Source of the DNA: Bradyrhizobium sp.
GTDB lineage: Bacteria; Pseudomonadota; Alphaproteobacteria; Rhizobiales; Xanthobacteraceae
Length of the DNA: 6,054 bases
Direction of reading: 5' to 3'
Assembly: GCA_028290165.1 (NCBI GenBank)
Contig: JAQGKJ010000063.1
Location: 1-6,054, forward strand
The notes beneath the pieces were generated by a model, which worked only from the letters and a program-made list of their open reading frames with translations, was not told the DNA's origin and made no database searches. Numbering within the stretch: position 1 is the stretch's first letter; each line of letters begins with the position of its first letter. Both the position numbers and the translations under genes were made by a program. Of this stretch, positions 1-6,054 are shown piece by piece.

Positions 1-156
1 CGACGCGGTGACGAGAATCCGGCCGGTTGAATCGATCCGGAAGGTGCGGAGATAATTCGCGTGTCCGTCGGCGTTTTGGATCAAGGTCGGCTCGCCGGTG
101 GTCTGGTCGATGGCAAAGAACGCAACCGAGATCTCGCCGCCCGCGAACACTTGCCT
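1..156 (-). pseudogene. C-terminal lactonase remnant downstream of the in-frame TGA
   Basis: Read on the minus strand in the same frame as the lactonase, the 52 codons after the TGA contain no further stop and run off the window. They encode RQVFAGGEISVAFFAIDQ, then TTGEPTLIQNADGH, then ANYLRTFRIDSTGRILVTAS. This keeps the final-blade pattern of lactonase proteins (FAGGE, an AID-x-TTGEPTLIQ stretch, RTFxIDxxGRxLVxAS). With it the protein would exceed 360 residues, close to the family norm. One base change, for example GGA to TGA, would explain the break. No restart codon with a ribosome site is apparent, so this piece is probably not translated separately. The gene's real end lies outside the window. 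A sequencing error is an equally possible cause. Confidence 0.8.
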
Positions 157-1086
157 TCACTCGAACTGGACCAACCAGAAGGCACGGTTGGTGAGATAGA
201 CAAAGCGGCCGTCGGGATGGACGTGGATCGGGCCCGCGGCCTGCCGCATCTTCGATGAGGGATCGCTGAGCGTTTCCTTGATGAACAGCGGCTCGCGCGA
301 GATGCCGGTCGCGGAATCGCGCTTGTAGACGTGGAGCTTGTTTTGGCTCTCGACCGAAACGTAGACCCACGGCTGCGTCGGGTGGAAGTCGAGATGCCGC
401 GGCCCGAACTGCATGCCGTCACCGGGCTGGATCGCCGCGAGGTTTGTCAGAACACCGTTCTTGAAGCTGAAGGTCTTGATCGAGCCCGGGTTCACCGGGT
501 TGTCGGTCGGCGCGTTGTTGCCGCGCGTAACCATGATGACCTGCTGGTTGTCGGGCATGGCACGGATCTGGTGCGCGAATTTGCCGGTGTCGAGCGGGTT
601 CGGCTGGTCGACGCGCTCGCCCAGCGAGCCATCTTTGTTGATGCGATGCACGGTCAGGCCGCTCGGATCGTTGTAGGCGATCAGAAGATATTCCCCTGAC
701 ATGTCGACGCTGGTGTGAATCGGACGCGAGGACAGCGTCAGCGGCGCGCCATGCGGCGTCAGCGCGCCGGTCGCGGGGTCGATCTTGAACGCGCTTGCAA
801 AGTGCTTGTCGCCGGCGACGCCCGCCGAGCCCGGGCCGCCGTTGCTCGAGACGACGTACAGATACTGTTTCGACGGATGCGGCCAGGCATATTGGATGTT
901 GGCCGGTGTCGACACGGTATCGCGCTTGACGAGCGCGGCTTCGTCGACGTCAACGCCGTACAGCGTCAGTTCCGGCCCGACGCCAGCATAGAAGGCATTT
1001 TTGGCCTTGGCGCTCTGGGCGAGCGACGCGCCGGGCGCGGCGATGCCGCCGACAAGAAGCGTGGTGAATGTGCGACGGTCAATCAT
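157..1086 (-). CDS. Beta-propeller lactonase family protein, cut short by an in-frame TGA
   Basis: The predicted role is hydrolysis of a sugar lactone, as in 6-phosphogluconolactonase-type (PF10282) seven-bladed propellers; the true substrate is unknown. Blade-like repeats are visible, such as HPSKQYLYVVSS, DMSGEYLLIAYN, FHPTQPWVYVSVES and HPDGRFVYLTN, as are the family-like stretches FGPRHLDFHP and GPIHVHPDGR. The N-terminus MIDRRTFTTLLVGG is a Tat-like twin-arginine leader with a probable cleavage near SLAQSA, so the product should be exported. I chose the ATG at 1086 because GGAGG at 1096-1092 lies 5 bases upstream. An ATG at 1098 would add MEET and overlap that ribosome site. The product is 309 residues, whereas the family usually has about 340-400. 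The stop at 159-157 falls inside the last blade region and the frame resumes beyond it, so the protein probably cannot close its propeller. It is the third gene of the leftward set, 42 bases after the small dehydrogenase subunit. Confidence 0.85.
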   Translation of the reverse strand: MIDRRTFTTLLVGGIAAPGASLAQSAKAKNAFYAGVGPELTLYGVDVDEAALVKRDTVSTPANIQYAWPHPSKQYLYVVSSNGGPGSAGVAGDKHFASAFKIDPATGALTPHGAPLTLSSRPIHTSVDMSGEYLLIAYNDPSGLTVHRINKDGSLGERVDQPNPLDTGKFAHQIRAMPDNQQVIMVTRGNNAPTDNPVNPGSIKTFSFKNGVLTNLAAIQPGDGMQFGPRHLDFHPTQPWVYVSVESQNKLHVYKRDSATGISREPLFIKETLSDPSSKMRQAAGPIHVHPDGRFVYLTNRAFWLVQFE

Positions 1087-1091
1087 GGTTT

Positions 1092-1096
1092 CCTCC
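1092..1096 (-). promoter_or_regulatory. Ribosome binding site deciding the lactonase start
   Basis: GGAGG on the minus strand lies 5 bases before the ATG at 1086. It overlaps the upstream in-frame ATG at 1098, which is therefore unlikely to be the start. Choosing 1086 also puts the twin arginines at residues 4 and 5 of the leader. Confidence 0.7.
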
Positions 1097-1128
1097 ATTG
1101 CAGACTTTTTGATTATTGACTTGCTTGT

Positions 1129-1575
1129 TCAGTCGACCACCCGGTACATCCGCGGCCGCGCGCGGACGGGATTAAGCAGCGACCAATCGCCCTGCTCGAC
1201 GATGTGCCCCTGCGGAAACGGTGGCCGCGGCTCCTGGCCGAGGGATCGCATCACCCGGTCGTCCCGATAATAGCAAAGCAGGACCACGCGGACCAAGGCT
1301 GAGAGCGGCGCTCCGCCGGTCTCGCGCAAATTGGCCGCCACTTCGGTACGGCGCTCCGGTGCGAGGTCGGCGAAGGCGCCGCCCGAAAGTGCTGCGAGAT
1401 GCGCCAGTGCGCGGCAGATATCGTCGTGGTCGCGCTCGAGGCTCCGAAGTATGTCTTTGAAAATCCGTTCGTCGTCGGCCCCCGGCACGCCATAGGCCGC
1501 GCTCGGCGGGACGATCGCGCCGGCCAGTGCGCGGAGGTCGCGGGCTTGTTCAGCGGAAAGGCTGTCGTTCTGCAT
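1129..1575 (-). CDS. Gluconate 2-dehydrogenase subunit 3-like small subunit, partner of the GMC oxidoreductase
   Basis: A 148-residue protein resembling the small (gamma) subunit of membrane-bound FAD sugar dehydrogenases (PF13618 style). The pattern seen is an N-terminal helix (AEQARDLRALAGAIVPP, about residues 8-24), a GVPGADD turn (29-35), a mid-protein helical region, and an end rich in Arg, Pro and aromatics (CYYRDDRVMRSLG, 101-113; PRPPFPQGH, 116-124; QGDWSLLNPVR, 128-138). In known complexes this subunit stabilises the catalytic flavoprotein and carries the Tat signal that exports both. Here the N-terminus MQNDSLSAEQ has no twin arginine and no hydrophobic stretch, so export by this route is not evident. 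It starts 11 bases after the oxidoreductase stop, with only a weak ribosome site (GAGAA), which suggests translational coupling. Its assignment rests on size, pattern and neighbour; it might otherwise be listed as hypothetical. Confidence 0.75.
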   Translation of the reverse strand: MQNDSLSAEQARDLRALAGAIVPPSAAYGVPGADDERIFKDILRSLERDHDDICRALAHLAALSGGAFADLAPERRTEVAANLRETGGAPLSALVRVVLLCYYRDDRVMRSLGQEPRPPFPQGHIVEQGDWSLLNPVRARPRMYRVVD

Positions 1576-1586
1576 GTCGGTCGTTC

Positions 1587-3185
1587 TCAGTCGAATAAAT
1601 TGGCGAGGCGCTGCTTGATGCTGTCGGCAATGTAGAGCGCCAGCGCCTGGATGGTCGAGGTCGGATTGACGCCGCCGGAGGTCACCCAGATGCTGCCGTC
1701 GACGATGAACAGGTTTTTGACGTCATGGCAGCGGCCCCATTCGTTGACTACCGAGCGCTCGGGGTCGGTGCCCATGCGCGCGGTGCCGAGCAGGTGCCAC
1801 CCGCCGTTCAGGATCGGGCTCTCGACGCAGATATTGCTGGCGCCGGCGGCGGTCAGGATTTCCCTGGCCCGCGCGATGCCGTGTTGCATCATCTTATGGC
1901 TGTTGGCGCTGATCGTGTAATCGATCTTCGGCGCCGGGATGCCTCTGGAATCCTTGAGCACCGGATCGAGCGTCACCCGATTGTGTTCCTCGGGGAGGTC
2001 CTCGCAGATCGCCGAAAGACCAATGCGGCGATTTACAAGTTTCCGGTAAGCATCGTGATGCTCTTCGCCCCAGGGCAGCCGGCCTGCCGCAGAACTGACG
2101 ATCGCCTCAAAAATCGAGCCGACACCGCGGCCAAATTGAAAGGTGTAGCCGCGCACGAAATCGCGCTTGGGGTCGGTCTCATAAAATTCCTGGCTCCACA
2201 GACATAGCGGCGGCCCATGATTGCCATCAAGCGGTTCATCGACATACCCGTAGTTCAGCGCATAGGGATGAAACATCAGGTTCTTGCCGACGAGCCCGCT
2301 AGAATTGGCGATGCCATCAGGGAATTTCGCCGATACCGAATTGAGCATCAGGCGCGGCGTGCCGACGCCATTGCAGGCGAGGATGACGACTTCGGCCGGT
2401 TGAAAGTGCTCTTTGCCCTCGGCGTCATAATAGATAACCCCGGACGCCATGCCGTGCTCGTCGACCGTGATTTCGCGAACCCGGCAAAGCGTGCGCAGCT
2501 CGACGCCCGCGCGGATCGCAAGCGGCCAATAGGTGATGTCGGTGGACGCCTTGGCGCCCTGCGCGCAACCCGGTGTGCAGTGGCCGAGATTGATGCAGCG
2601 TGCCCGCCCCTCGTAATCGGTGGTGGCGATGGTCGAGTCCGACGGCCACCAGTGCCAGCCCAATTGGTTCATCGCCCTGCCGAACCGCGTGCCAGATTTT
2701 CCGAGCGGCAGAGGCGGCATCGGCGGCTGTTTTGGCGGATAGGCGGGATCGCCGGCCAGACCCGAGACGCCCATCATGCGATCGTTCTCGGCGAAGAACG
2801 GCTCCAGCGTCGCATAGTCGATCGGCCAGTCGTCGGCAACGCCATCGAGCGTGCGCACCCGGAAGTCGGAGGGGTGCAGGCGCGGAAAATGCGCGGTGTA
2901 CATGATGGTGCTGCCGCCGACGCCGTTGAAGTTGACGACCTTGATCGGCGAATTGGAATCGTTGATCGGGTAGTCGGTCGGCCGCGCGCGGCGGTTGGGA
3001 TTGATGGCGAAATCGCTGAACAGGCGCGCCTCCCAGTCCCGCCCGTTGCTCGGATAATCCGTCGGCTTCACCCAGTCGCCCTGCTCAAGGCAGAGAATGC
3101 GCATCCTGGTGTCGGCAAGACTCCACGCCACCGCGGCACCCGATGCTCCGGACCCGATGATGAGGACATCGACCTTATCGTGCAT
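1587..3185 (-). CDS. GMC family FAD-dependent oxidoreductase (sugar/alcohol dehydrogenase large subunit)
   Basis: A 532-residue flavoprotein, normal for bacterial GMC enzymes of the gluconate/glucose/sorbitol dehydrogenase type. It oxidises a hydroxyl of a sugar, sugar acid or alcohol; the substrate cannot be read from sequence. Visible features are the Rossmann FAD motif IIGSGASGAAVA (9-20, glycines 11, 13, 16) with acidic E34 for the FAD ribose; VGGSTIMYTAHFPR (89-102), the second FAD contact region; RCINLGHCTPGC (196-207), with cysteines 197, 203 and 207; GGWHLLGTARMG (461-472), with likely catalytic H464; and SGGVNPTSTIQALA (503-516), with N507 as the usual His/Asn partner. The cysteine spacing matches that recalled for the [3Fe-4S] cluster of FAD-glucose dehydrogenase. 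There is no signal peptide. GGAGG at 3199-3195 lies 9 bases before the ATG. It is first in a leftward set with its small subunit and a lactonase, which together suggest oxidation to a lactone followed by hydrolysis. Confidence 0.93.
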   Translation of the reverse strand: MHDKVDVLIIGSGASGAAVAWSLADTRMRILCLEQGDWVKPTDYPSNGRDWEARLFSDFAINPNRRARPTDYPINDSNSPIKVVNFNGVGGSTIMYTAHFPRLHPSDFRVRTLDGVADDWPIDYATLEPFFAENDRMMGVSGLAGDPAYPPKQPPMPPLPLGKSGTRFGRAMNQLGWHWWPSDSTIATTDYEGRARCINLGHCTPGCAQGAKASTDITYWPLAIRAGVELRTLCRVREITVDEHGMASGVIYYDAEGKEHFQPAEVVILACNGVGTPRLMLNSVSAKFPDGIANSSGLVGKNLMFHPYALNYGYVDEPLDGNHGPPLCLWSQEFYETDPKRDFVRGYTFQFGRGVGSIFEAIVSSAAGRLPWGEEHHDAYRKLVNRRIGLSAICEDLPEEHNRVTLDPVLKDSRGIPAPKIDYTISANSHKMMQHGIARAREILTAAGASNICVESPILNGGWHLLGTARMGTDPERSVVNEWGRCHDVKNLFIVDGSIWVTSGGVNPTSTIQALALYIADSIKQRLANLFD

Positions 3186-3194
3186 CGAGTTCTT

Positions 3195-3199
3195 CCTCC
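3195..3199 (-). promoter_or_regulatory. Ribosome binding site of the GMC oxidoreductase
   Basis: GGAGG on the minus strand, within the longer GGGAGGAAG, lies 9 bases before the ATG at 3185. It supports that start, which places the FAD motif at residues 9-20 as is usual for the family. Confidence 0.7.
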
Positions 3200-3214
3200 C
3201 GCGGCGGCCGTGGA

Positions 3215-3224
3215 TAACCGGTTA
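3215..3224. promoter_or_regulatory. Palindrome TAACCGGTTA, candidate operator
   Basis: A perfect 10-base palindrome lies 29 bases upstream of the oxidoreductase ATG, just outside its ribosome site. The AACCGGTT core with central CG is typical of LacI-family operators, which often control sugar and sugar-acid genes, so repression of the operon by such a regulator is plausible. No regulator gene is in the window. A 10-base palindrome can also arise by chance. Confidence 0.35.
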
Positions 3225-3415
3225 CCGTTTGCCACGTGAACATCCCGTCGGGACAGCCGGATTGCAAGCTATTTGGGTTGATATCCCGGGGGTTCTTGTA
3301 GCGGTCATTCGATTGTCAAAGGCGTCAAATACGCTCGAGGGGTACTGTAATCCTTTCACCTAACGCTTTGTTTCGTCCGCCTTAACCCACTTTGAGGGCA
3401 AGGACGTACATTGGC

Positions 3416-3420
3416 GGGAG
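3416..3420 (+). promoter_or_regulatory. Ribosome binding site deciding the hydrolase start
   Basis: GGGAG lies 8 bases before the ATG at 3429. An in-frame TTG at 3411 would add MAGAHI but sits upstream of this site and has no ribosome site of its own, so 3429 is preferred. Confidence 0.6.
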
Positions 3421-3428
3421 CACACATC

Positions 3429-4280
3429 ATGAAACGCAGCATTGCCATCGTGCTTTCGGTTTGCGCGCTGGTAACAGTCGCGTATTTCACCGCGAGCAAA
3501 TGGGCGATCCATCACAAGACGCTCACATTCTACGACCGGTTGCGAAGCGACCGCCCGGTCGCCGTCGATATCGCCGTTCGCCGCGACAGGGGGCTGAAGG
3601 CGATGGCCGACATGATCGAACTGCCAGTGGCGGTCCTCAATCATGGCAATACCGTCAAATTCACCGAGTACTCCTTTCTCGCCAACGTTTTTTCCGCCCG
3701 CGGCTACATGGTCGTGAGCATCCAGCACGACCTCGAAACCGACGATCCGATGGTGACGAAGGTCGGCGAGGAATATGTCGGCCGCCGGCTGCAGTATAAT
3801 CGCGGCATTGCCAACATCATGTTCGCGCTCGACGAGTCGAAAAAGGTCCAGCCGAACGCGGATTACCGCCATCTGGTCATGGTGGGACATTCCAATGGCG
3901 GGGATATCACGATGTACTTTGCCGAGAGATATTCCCACCTCATCAAGAAAGTTGTGACGCTCGACAACCTGCGCGTTCCCTTCATCACCGACGGCAAGTT
4001 CAAGATCCTTTCGTTCCGCTCAAAGGATCCGGTTTTCAAGCCCGACCCCGTCGTCATTCCTGATGACGACGTGTGCGCGAAGGCCGGCATTACCGTCGTC
4101 CGGACAGAGTTTCAGCACAACGAGTTGAGCGATCGCGGCCCCGACAACGTCAAGACCCACATCCAAGCGATGCTCGATAAATTCCTTGATGACGAGAGCA
4201 CGCCCGATCCGGCGCAGACAAGCAAACCAAACGCGACCGAGCCGAAGCAGGTTGCGCTTTCCGCGCCGGCGAAGAACTGA
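3429..4280 (+). CDS. Alpha/beta hydrolase with an N-terminal membrane anchor or signal peptide
   Basis: A 283-residue predicted serine hydrolase (esterase/lipase-like); its substrate is unknown. The N-terminus has Lys2-Arg3 then a hydrophobic run (about 4-20), so it is exported or anchored in the inner membrane facing the periplasm. The fold is shown by the oxyanion-hole type loop LNHGNT (70-75), a strand VVSIQHD (95-101), the nucleophile elbow MVGHSNGG (151-158) with S155, a candidate acid D200 in FRSKDPVF, and a candidate base H230 in EFQHNELSDRG. The last 30 residues are rich in Pro, Thr, Ala and Lys and look unstructured. The start at 3429 is supported by GGGAG 8 bases upstream. It is transcribed away from the oxidoreductase operon and may share its regulatory region, but no shared pathway can be read. 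The fold is clear; the acid and base residues are inferred from position. Confidence 0.85.
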   Translation: MKRSIAIVLSVCALVTVAYFTASKWAIHHKTLTFYDRLRSDRPVAVDIAVRRDRGLKAMADMIELPVAVLNHGNTVKFTEYSFLANVFSARGYMVVSIQHDLETDDPMVTKVGEEYVGRRLQYNRGIANIMFALDESKKVQPNADYRHLVMVGHSNGGDITMYFAERYSHLIKKVVTLDNLRVPFITDGKFKILSFRSKDPVFKPDPVVIPDDDVCAKAGITVVRTEFQHNELSDRGPDNVKTHIQAMLDKFLDDESTPDPAQTSKPNATEPKQVALSAPAKN

Positions 4281-4291
4281 CAGCCGGTTAT

Positions 4292-6054
4292 TTACTGCTC
4301 GCCGTCGCGCAGCCGCCGCCACACCGCGCCGAGCACGTTGGAATAATCGTCGGTCCACACCCGTTGCTTCTCGTCGGCTTCGGTCTCGGCCCACTGATCC
4401 GAAGAAGCCAGCGTGCCGACGTCGGCCTCCTCGCGGGCGCAAACCACGACCGAGGTGGCAAAGATGTATTCGTTGTCGCGGCCCGAATCCTCGCTAAAGA
4501 TCCAGCTCTTGAGATCGTTGGCGTCGGCAATGCCGACCACGACACTGGACAATTCCAGATGCCGGTTCGAGACGTGCATCACGACCGCGCCCTGCGGCGA
4601 CAGCTTCTCCTTGTAGATTGCCATCGCCTCTTCGGTGGCAAGGTGGATCGGAATCGCGTCCGACGAATAGGCGTCGACGATGATCAGGTCATAGATGCCG
4701 TCCGGCTCCTTCGCGAAGGTCAGCCGCGCGTCGCCGATCACGGGCTTCAGATCCGGCTCGCAGTTCTGGATGTAAGTAAAGTATTTCGGGTCGCGCGCGG
4801 TATCGACCATCGACTGATCGATCTCGAAGAATTTCCAGGTTTCGCCGGGCTCCGAGGCGCAGGTCAGCGTGCCGGAGCCGAGACCGATCACCGCGACGCG
4901 CAACGGTGCGCCCTTGCGCTCGCGCACCGCCGCGATCGCCTGACCGATGCCGCCGTCCTTGTGATAATAGGTGATCGGTTCCGGCCGCCCGGTCACCGGC
5001 GTACCGTCGTCGTTCAGGAACCTCTCGGCGCCGTGAATCGTGGTGCCGTGCATCAGCACGTGATACTGGCCGCGCGGCGTCACCACGATCTTGTGGACCC
5101 CGAAAAAGCTGCGCACGGTTTCGACGCGCCCGTAGTCGGAGGGATAGGCCCGGATCAGGACCAGCGCCACCACGACGGTGGCGAAAATCTTCCAGCGGTT
5201 GGCGTTGAGTCCAAGCGCCAGCAGGGCCGAGAGCACGCCGACCGCGCCGATCATCCAGACCCGATGTTCATCGAGCCAACTCATGATCTTGCCTTCGGAA
5301 TAGGAGGGCGCGATCAGGGCGACAGCAAGCACCGCCAGAGCCGGCCAATACCAACTGCTCCAGCGCGCAAAGCGCCCGTTTCCGCCGGGCGGGCGGCACA
5401 ACGCCGACAGCGCCAGCAGGATCGGATATTCCGCGACCCACGAAAATGCATAAGGCGCGATCAATCCGGCGAACAAGCCGCCGACCATGCCGCCGAACGA
5501 CAGCGCGACATAGAAGCCGGTGAGATATTTCGCCGCCGGGCGGGTGCGCGCCAACTCGCCATGGCAGGCCATCGCAATGACGAAGAAACACAATTGATGG
5601 CCGCCGAGGGTCAGCAGCAGGTTCTGTTCGCCGCCGACCGCCAGCAGCACGATCACCCCGGTGATCGCCAGCGGCTGCAGCATCAGCATCCATTTGTGCG
5701 GCAACAGCGGGCGCGACTGGAACACCAGCACCCAGGTCAGCAGATACAGCGACAGCGGCAGCACCCACAGCAGGGGGGCGGCGGCAACGTCGGTGGAAAT
5801 ATGTGCGGTTACCGCGATCAGGAGGCCGGAGGGCACCGCGGCGAGAAAGATCCAGCGCGCCCGCAGCAGCCATGACGGCGCCGGGGCGTCGGGATCGTCG
5901 GCGGGCATGTTGATCGCGGCGGCGTTGGCCGGAGCGCGCAGCAATAAAATGCCGCAGGCCGCGATCAGCACGATCAGCAGGCCATAGCCTGCGGTCCAGA
6001 TCAGGTTCTGCATGCGCAGCGTGAACATCGGCTCCAGCAGCACCGGATAGGACA
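4292..6054 (-). CDS. Fused membrane (MFS-like) / spermidine synthase-like protein, N-terminus outside the window
   Basis: The visible part covers about 586 codons and stays open at the window edge (residues SYP precede the GTG at 6043), so that GTG is probably internal; related proteins are often 700-800 residues or more. Counting from the GTG, residues 14-300 hold roughly ten hydrophobic segments, for example around 18-36, 64-82, 87-108, 117-136, 145-161, 173-197, 232-247, 262-280 and 284-299. Residues 315-583 form a spermidine-synthase-type methyltransferase fold: VAVIGLGSGTLT (383-394) is the nucleotide-binding loop, FFEID (405-409) the acidic strand end, IGDAR (436-440) the adenine-side motif, and DLIIVDAYSSDAIPIHL (452-468) the region holding the aminopropyltransferase aspartates. 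A WTDDYSNV end (563-570) is common in this group. The domain may transfer an aminopropyl group to a polyamine or act on another amine; activity is not assured. It ends in TAA 11 bases from the convergent hydrolase gene. Confidence 0.88.
   Translation of the reverse strand, partial: SYPVLLEPMFTLRMQNLIWTAGYGLLIVLIAACGILLLRAPANAAAINMPADDPDAPAPSWLLRARWIFLAAVPSGLLIAVTAHISTDVAAAPLLWVLPLSLYLLTWVLVFQSRPLLPHKWMLMLQPLAITGVIVLLAVGGEQNLLLTLGGHQLCFFVIAMACHGELARTRPAAKYLTGFYVALSFGGMVGGLFAGLIAPYAFSWVAEYPILLALSALCRPPGGNGRFARWSSWYWPALAVLAVALIAPSYSEGKIMSWLDEHRVWMIGAVGVLSALLALGLNANRWKIFATVVVALVLIRAYPSDYGRVETVRSFFGVHKIVVTPRGQYHVLMHGTTIHGAERFLNDDGTPVTGRPEPITYYHKDGGIGQAIAAVRERKGAPLRVAVIGLGSGTLTCASEPGETWKFFEIDQSMVDTARDPKYFTYIQNCEPDLKPVIGDARLTFAKEPDGIYDLIIVDAYSSDAIPIHLATEEAMAIYKEKLSPQGAVVMHVSNRHLELSSVVVGIADANDLKSWIFSEDSGRDNEYIFATSVVVCAREEADVGTLASSDQWAETEADEKQRVWTDDYSNVLGAVWRRLRDGEQ

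Larger units (their letters stand above)
3186..3428. promoter_or_regulatory. Divergent intergenic region between the oxidoreductase operon and the hydrolase gene
   Basis: This 243-base stretch has no convincing gene and must hold the promoters of both divergent units. It is less GC-rich than the coding flanks in its middle part (about 3260-3390). Visible elements are the perfect palindrome TAACCGGTTA (3215-3224), a CACGTG palindrome (3233-3238), two GTCAAA copies 9 bases apart (3315-3320 and 3324-3329, TTTGAC on the minus strand), and a TTGACA hexamer on the minus strand (3319-3314) that could be a -35 box for the operon. I could not pair it with a good -10 box. On the plus strand TGTAAT (3346-3351) is a weak -10 candidate for the hydrolase. 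Exact promoters are not resolved. Confidence 0.45.

Noticed and set aside
61..258. Small plus-strand open frame in the lactonase tail region
   Set aside because: Lies antisense to the lactonase and its remnant; nothing supports translation.
2217..3239. Plus-strand open frame of 340 codons opposite the GMC oxidoreductase
   Set aside because: Arg/Ala-rich product without domains, lying wholly over a gene with clear FAD motifs and running across its ribosome site.
3454..3464. Possible lipoprotein lipobox (LSVC) in the hydrolase leader
   Set aside because: The residue before the cysteine is Val, whereas a lipobox needs Gly, Ala or Ser, so the leader is better read as an anchor or ordinary signal peptide.
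3360..3938. Minus-strand open frame of 192 codons opposite the hydrolase
   Set aside because: Antisense to the hydrolase including its GHSNGG elbow region; no domain and no ribosome site recognised.
4364..5875. Plus-strand open frame of 503 codons opposite the membrane/synthase gene
   Set aside because: Its product is rich in Arg, His, Asp and Gln with no recognisable domain. It is the antisense shadow of a well-supported gene in GC-rich DNA.
6041..6043. GTG as the start of the membrane/synthase protein
   Set aside because: The frame is open upstream to the window edge, with hydrophobic family-like sequence on both sides and no ribosome site visible, so the gene most likely begins outside the window.

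Overview
The window is GC-rich and densely coded, with strong third-position G/C bias that also produces long antisense open frames. Protein styles, short spacers and the mix of genes suggest an alphaproteobacterium of the Bradyrhizobium/Rhodopseudomonas type (Nitrobacteraceae). This is an inference from sequence style and recalled families; no search was run.

Layout. Positions 1-3185 hold a leftward (minus-strand) gene set in transcription order: a GMC-family FAD oxidoreductase (3185-1587), a small partner subunit of the gluconate 2-dehydrogenase subunit 3 type (1575-1129), and a Tat-exported beta-propeller lactonase (from 1086 leftwards). Spacers are 11 and 42 bases, so this is probably one operon. 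A 243-base region (3186-3428) separates it from a rightward gene for a membrane-anchored or exported alpha/beta hydrolase (3429-4280). That gene converges, with an 11-base gap, on a leftward partial gene (6054-4292) for a fused membrane/spermidine-synthase-like protein whose N-terminus lies outside the window.

How the genes fit together. The oxidoreductase and its small partner resemble the catalytic and small subunits of FAD-dependent sugar dehydrogenases. The large subunit carries three cysteines with the C-x5-C-x3-C spacing of the [3Fe-4S] site in bacterial FAD-glucose dehydrogenase. Such enzymes turn an aldose into a lactone, which a lactonase could then hydrolyse, so the three genes read as a sugar-oxidation module. 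No cytochrome subunit is visible, and the small subunit lacks the Tat leader expected of its family.

The most notable feature is an in-frame TGA at 159-157 in the lactonase. The same frame continues with lactonase-like sequence to the window edge, so the gene is either truncated or carries a sequence error. I see no RNA genes, mobile elements, CRISPR arrays or clear terminators. I found no convincing wholly new system.
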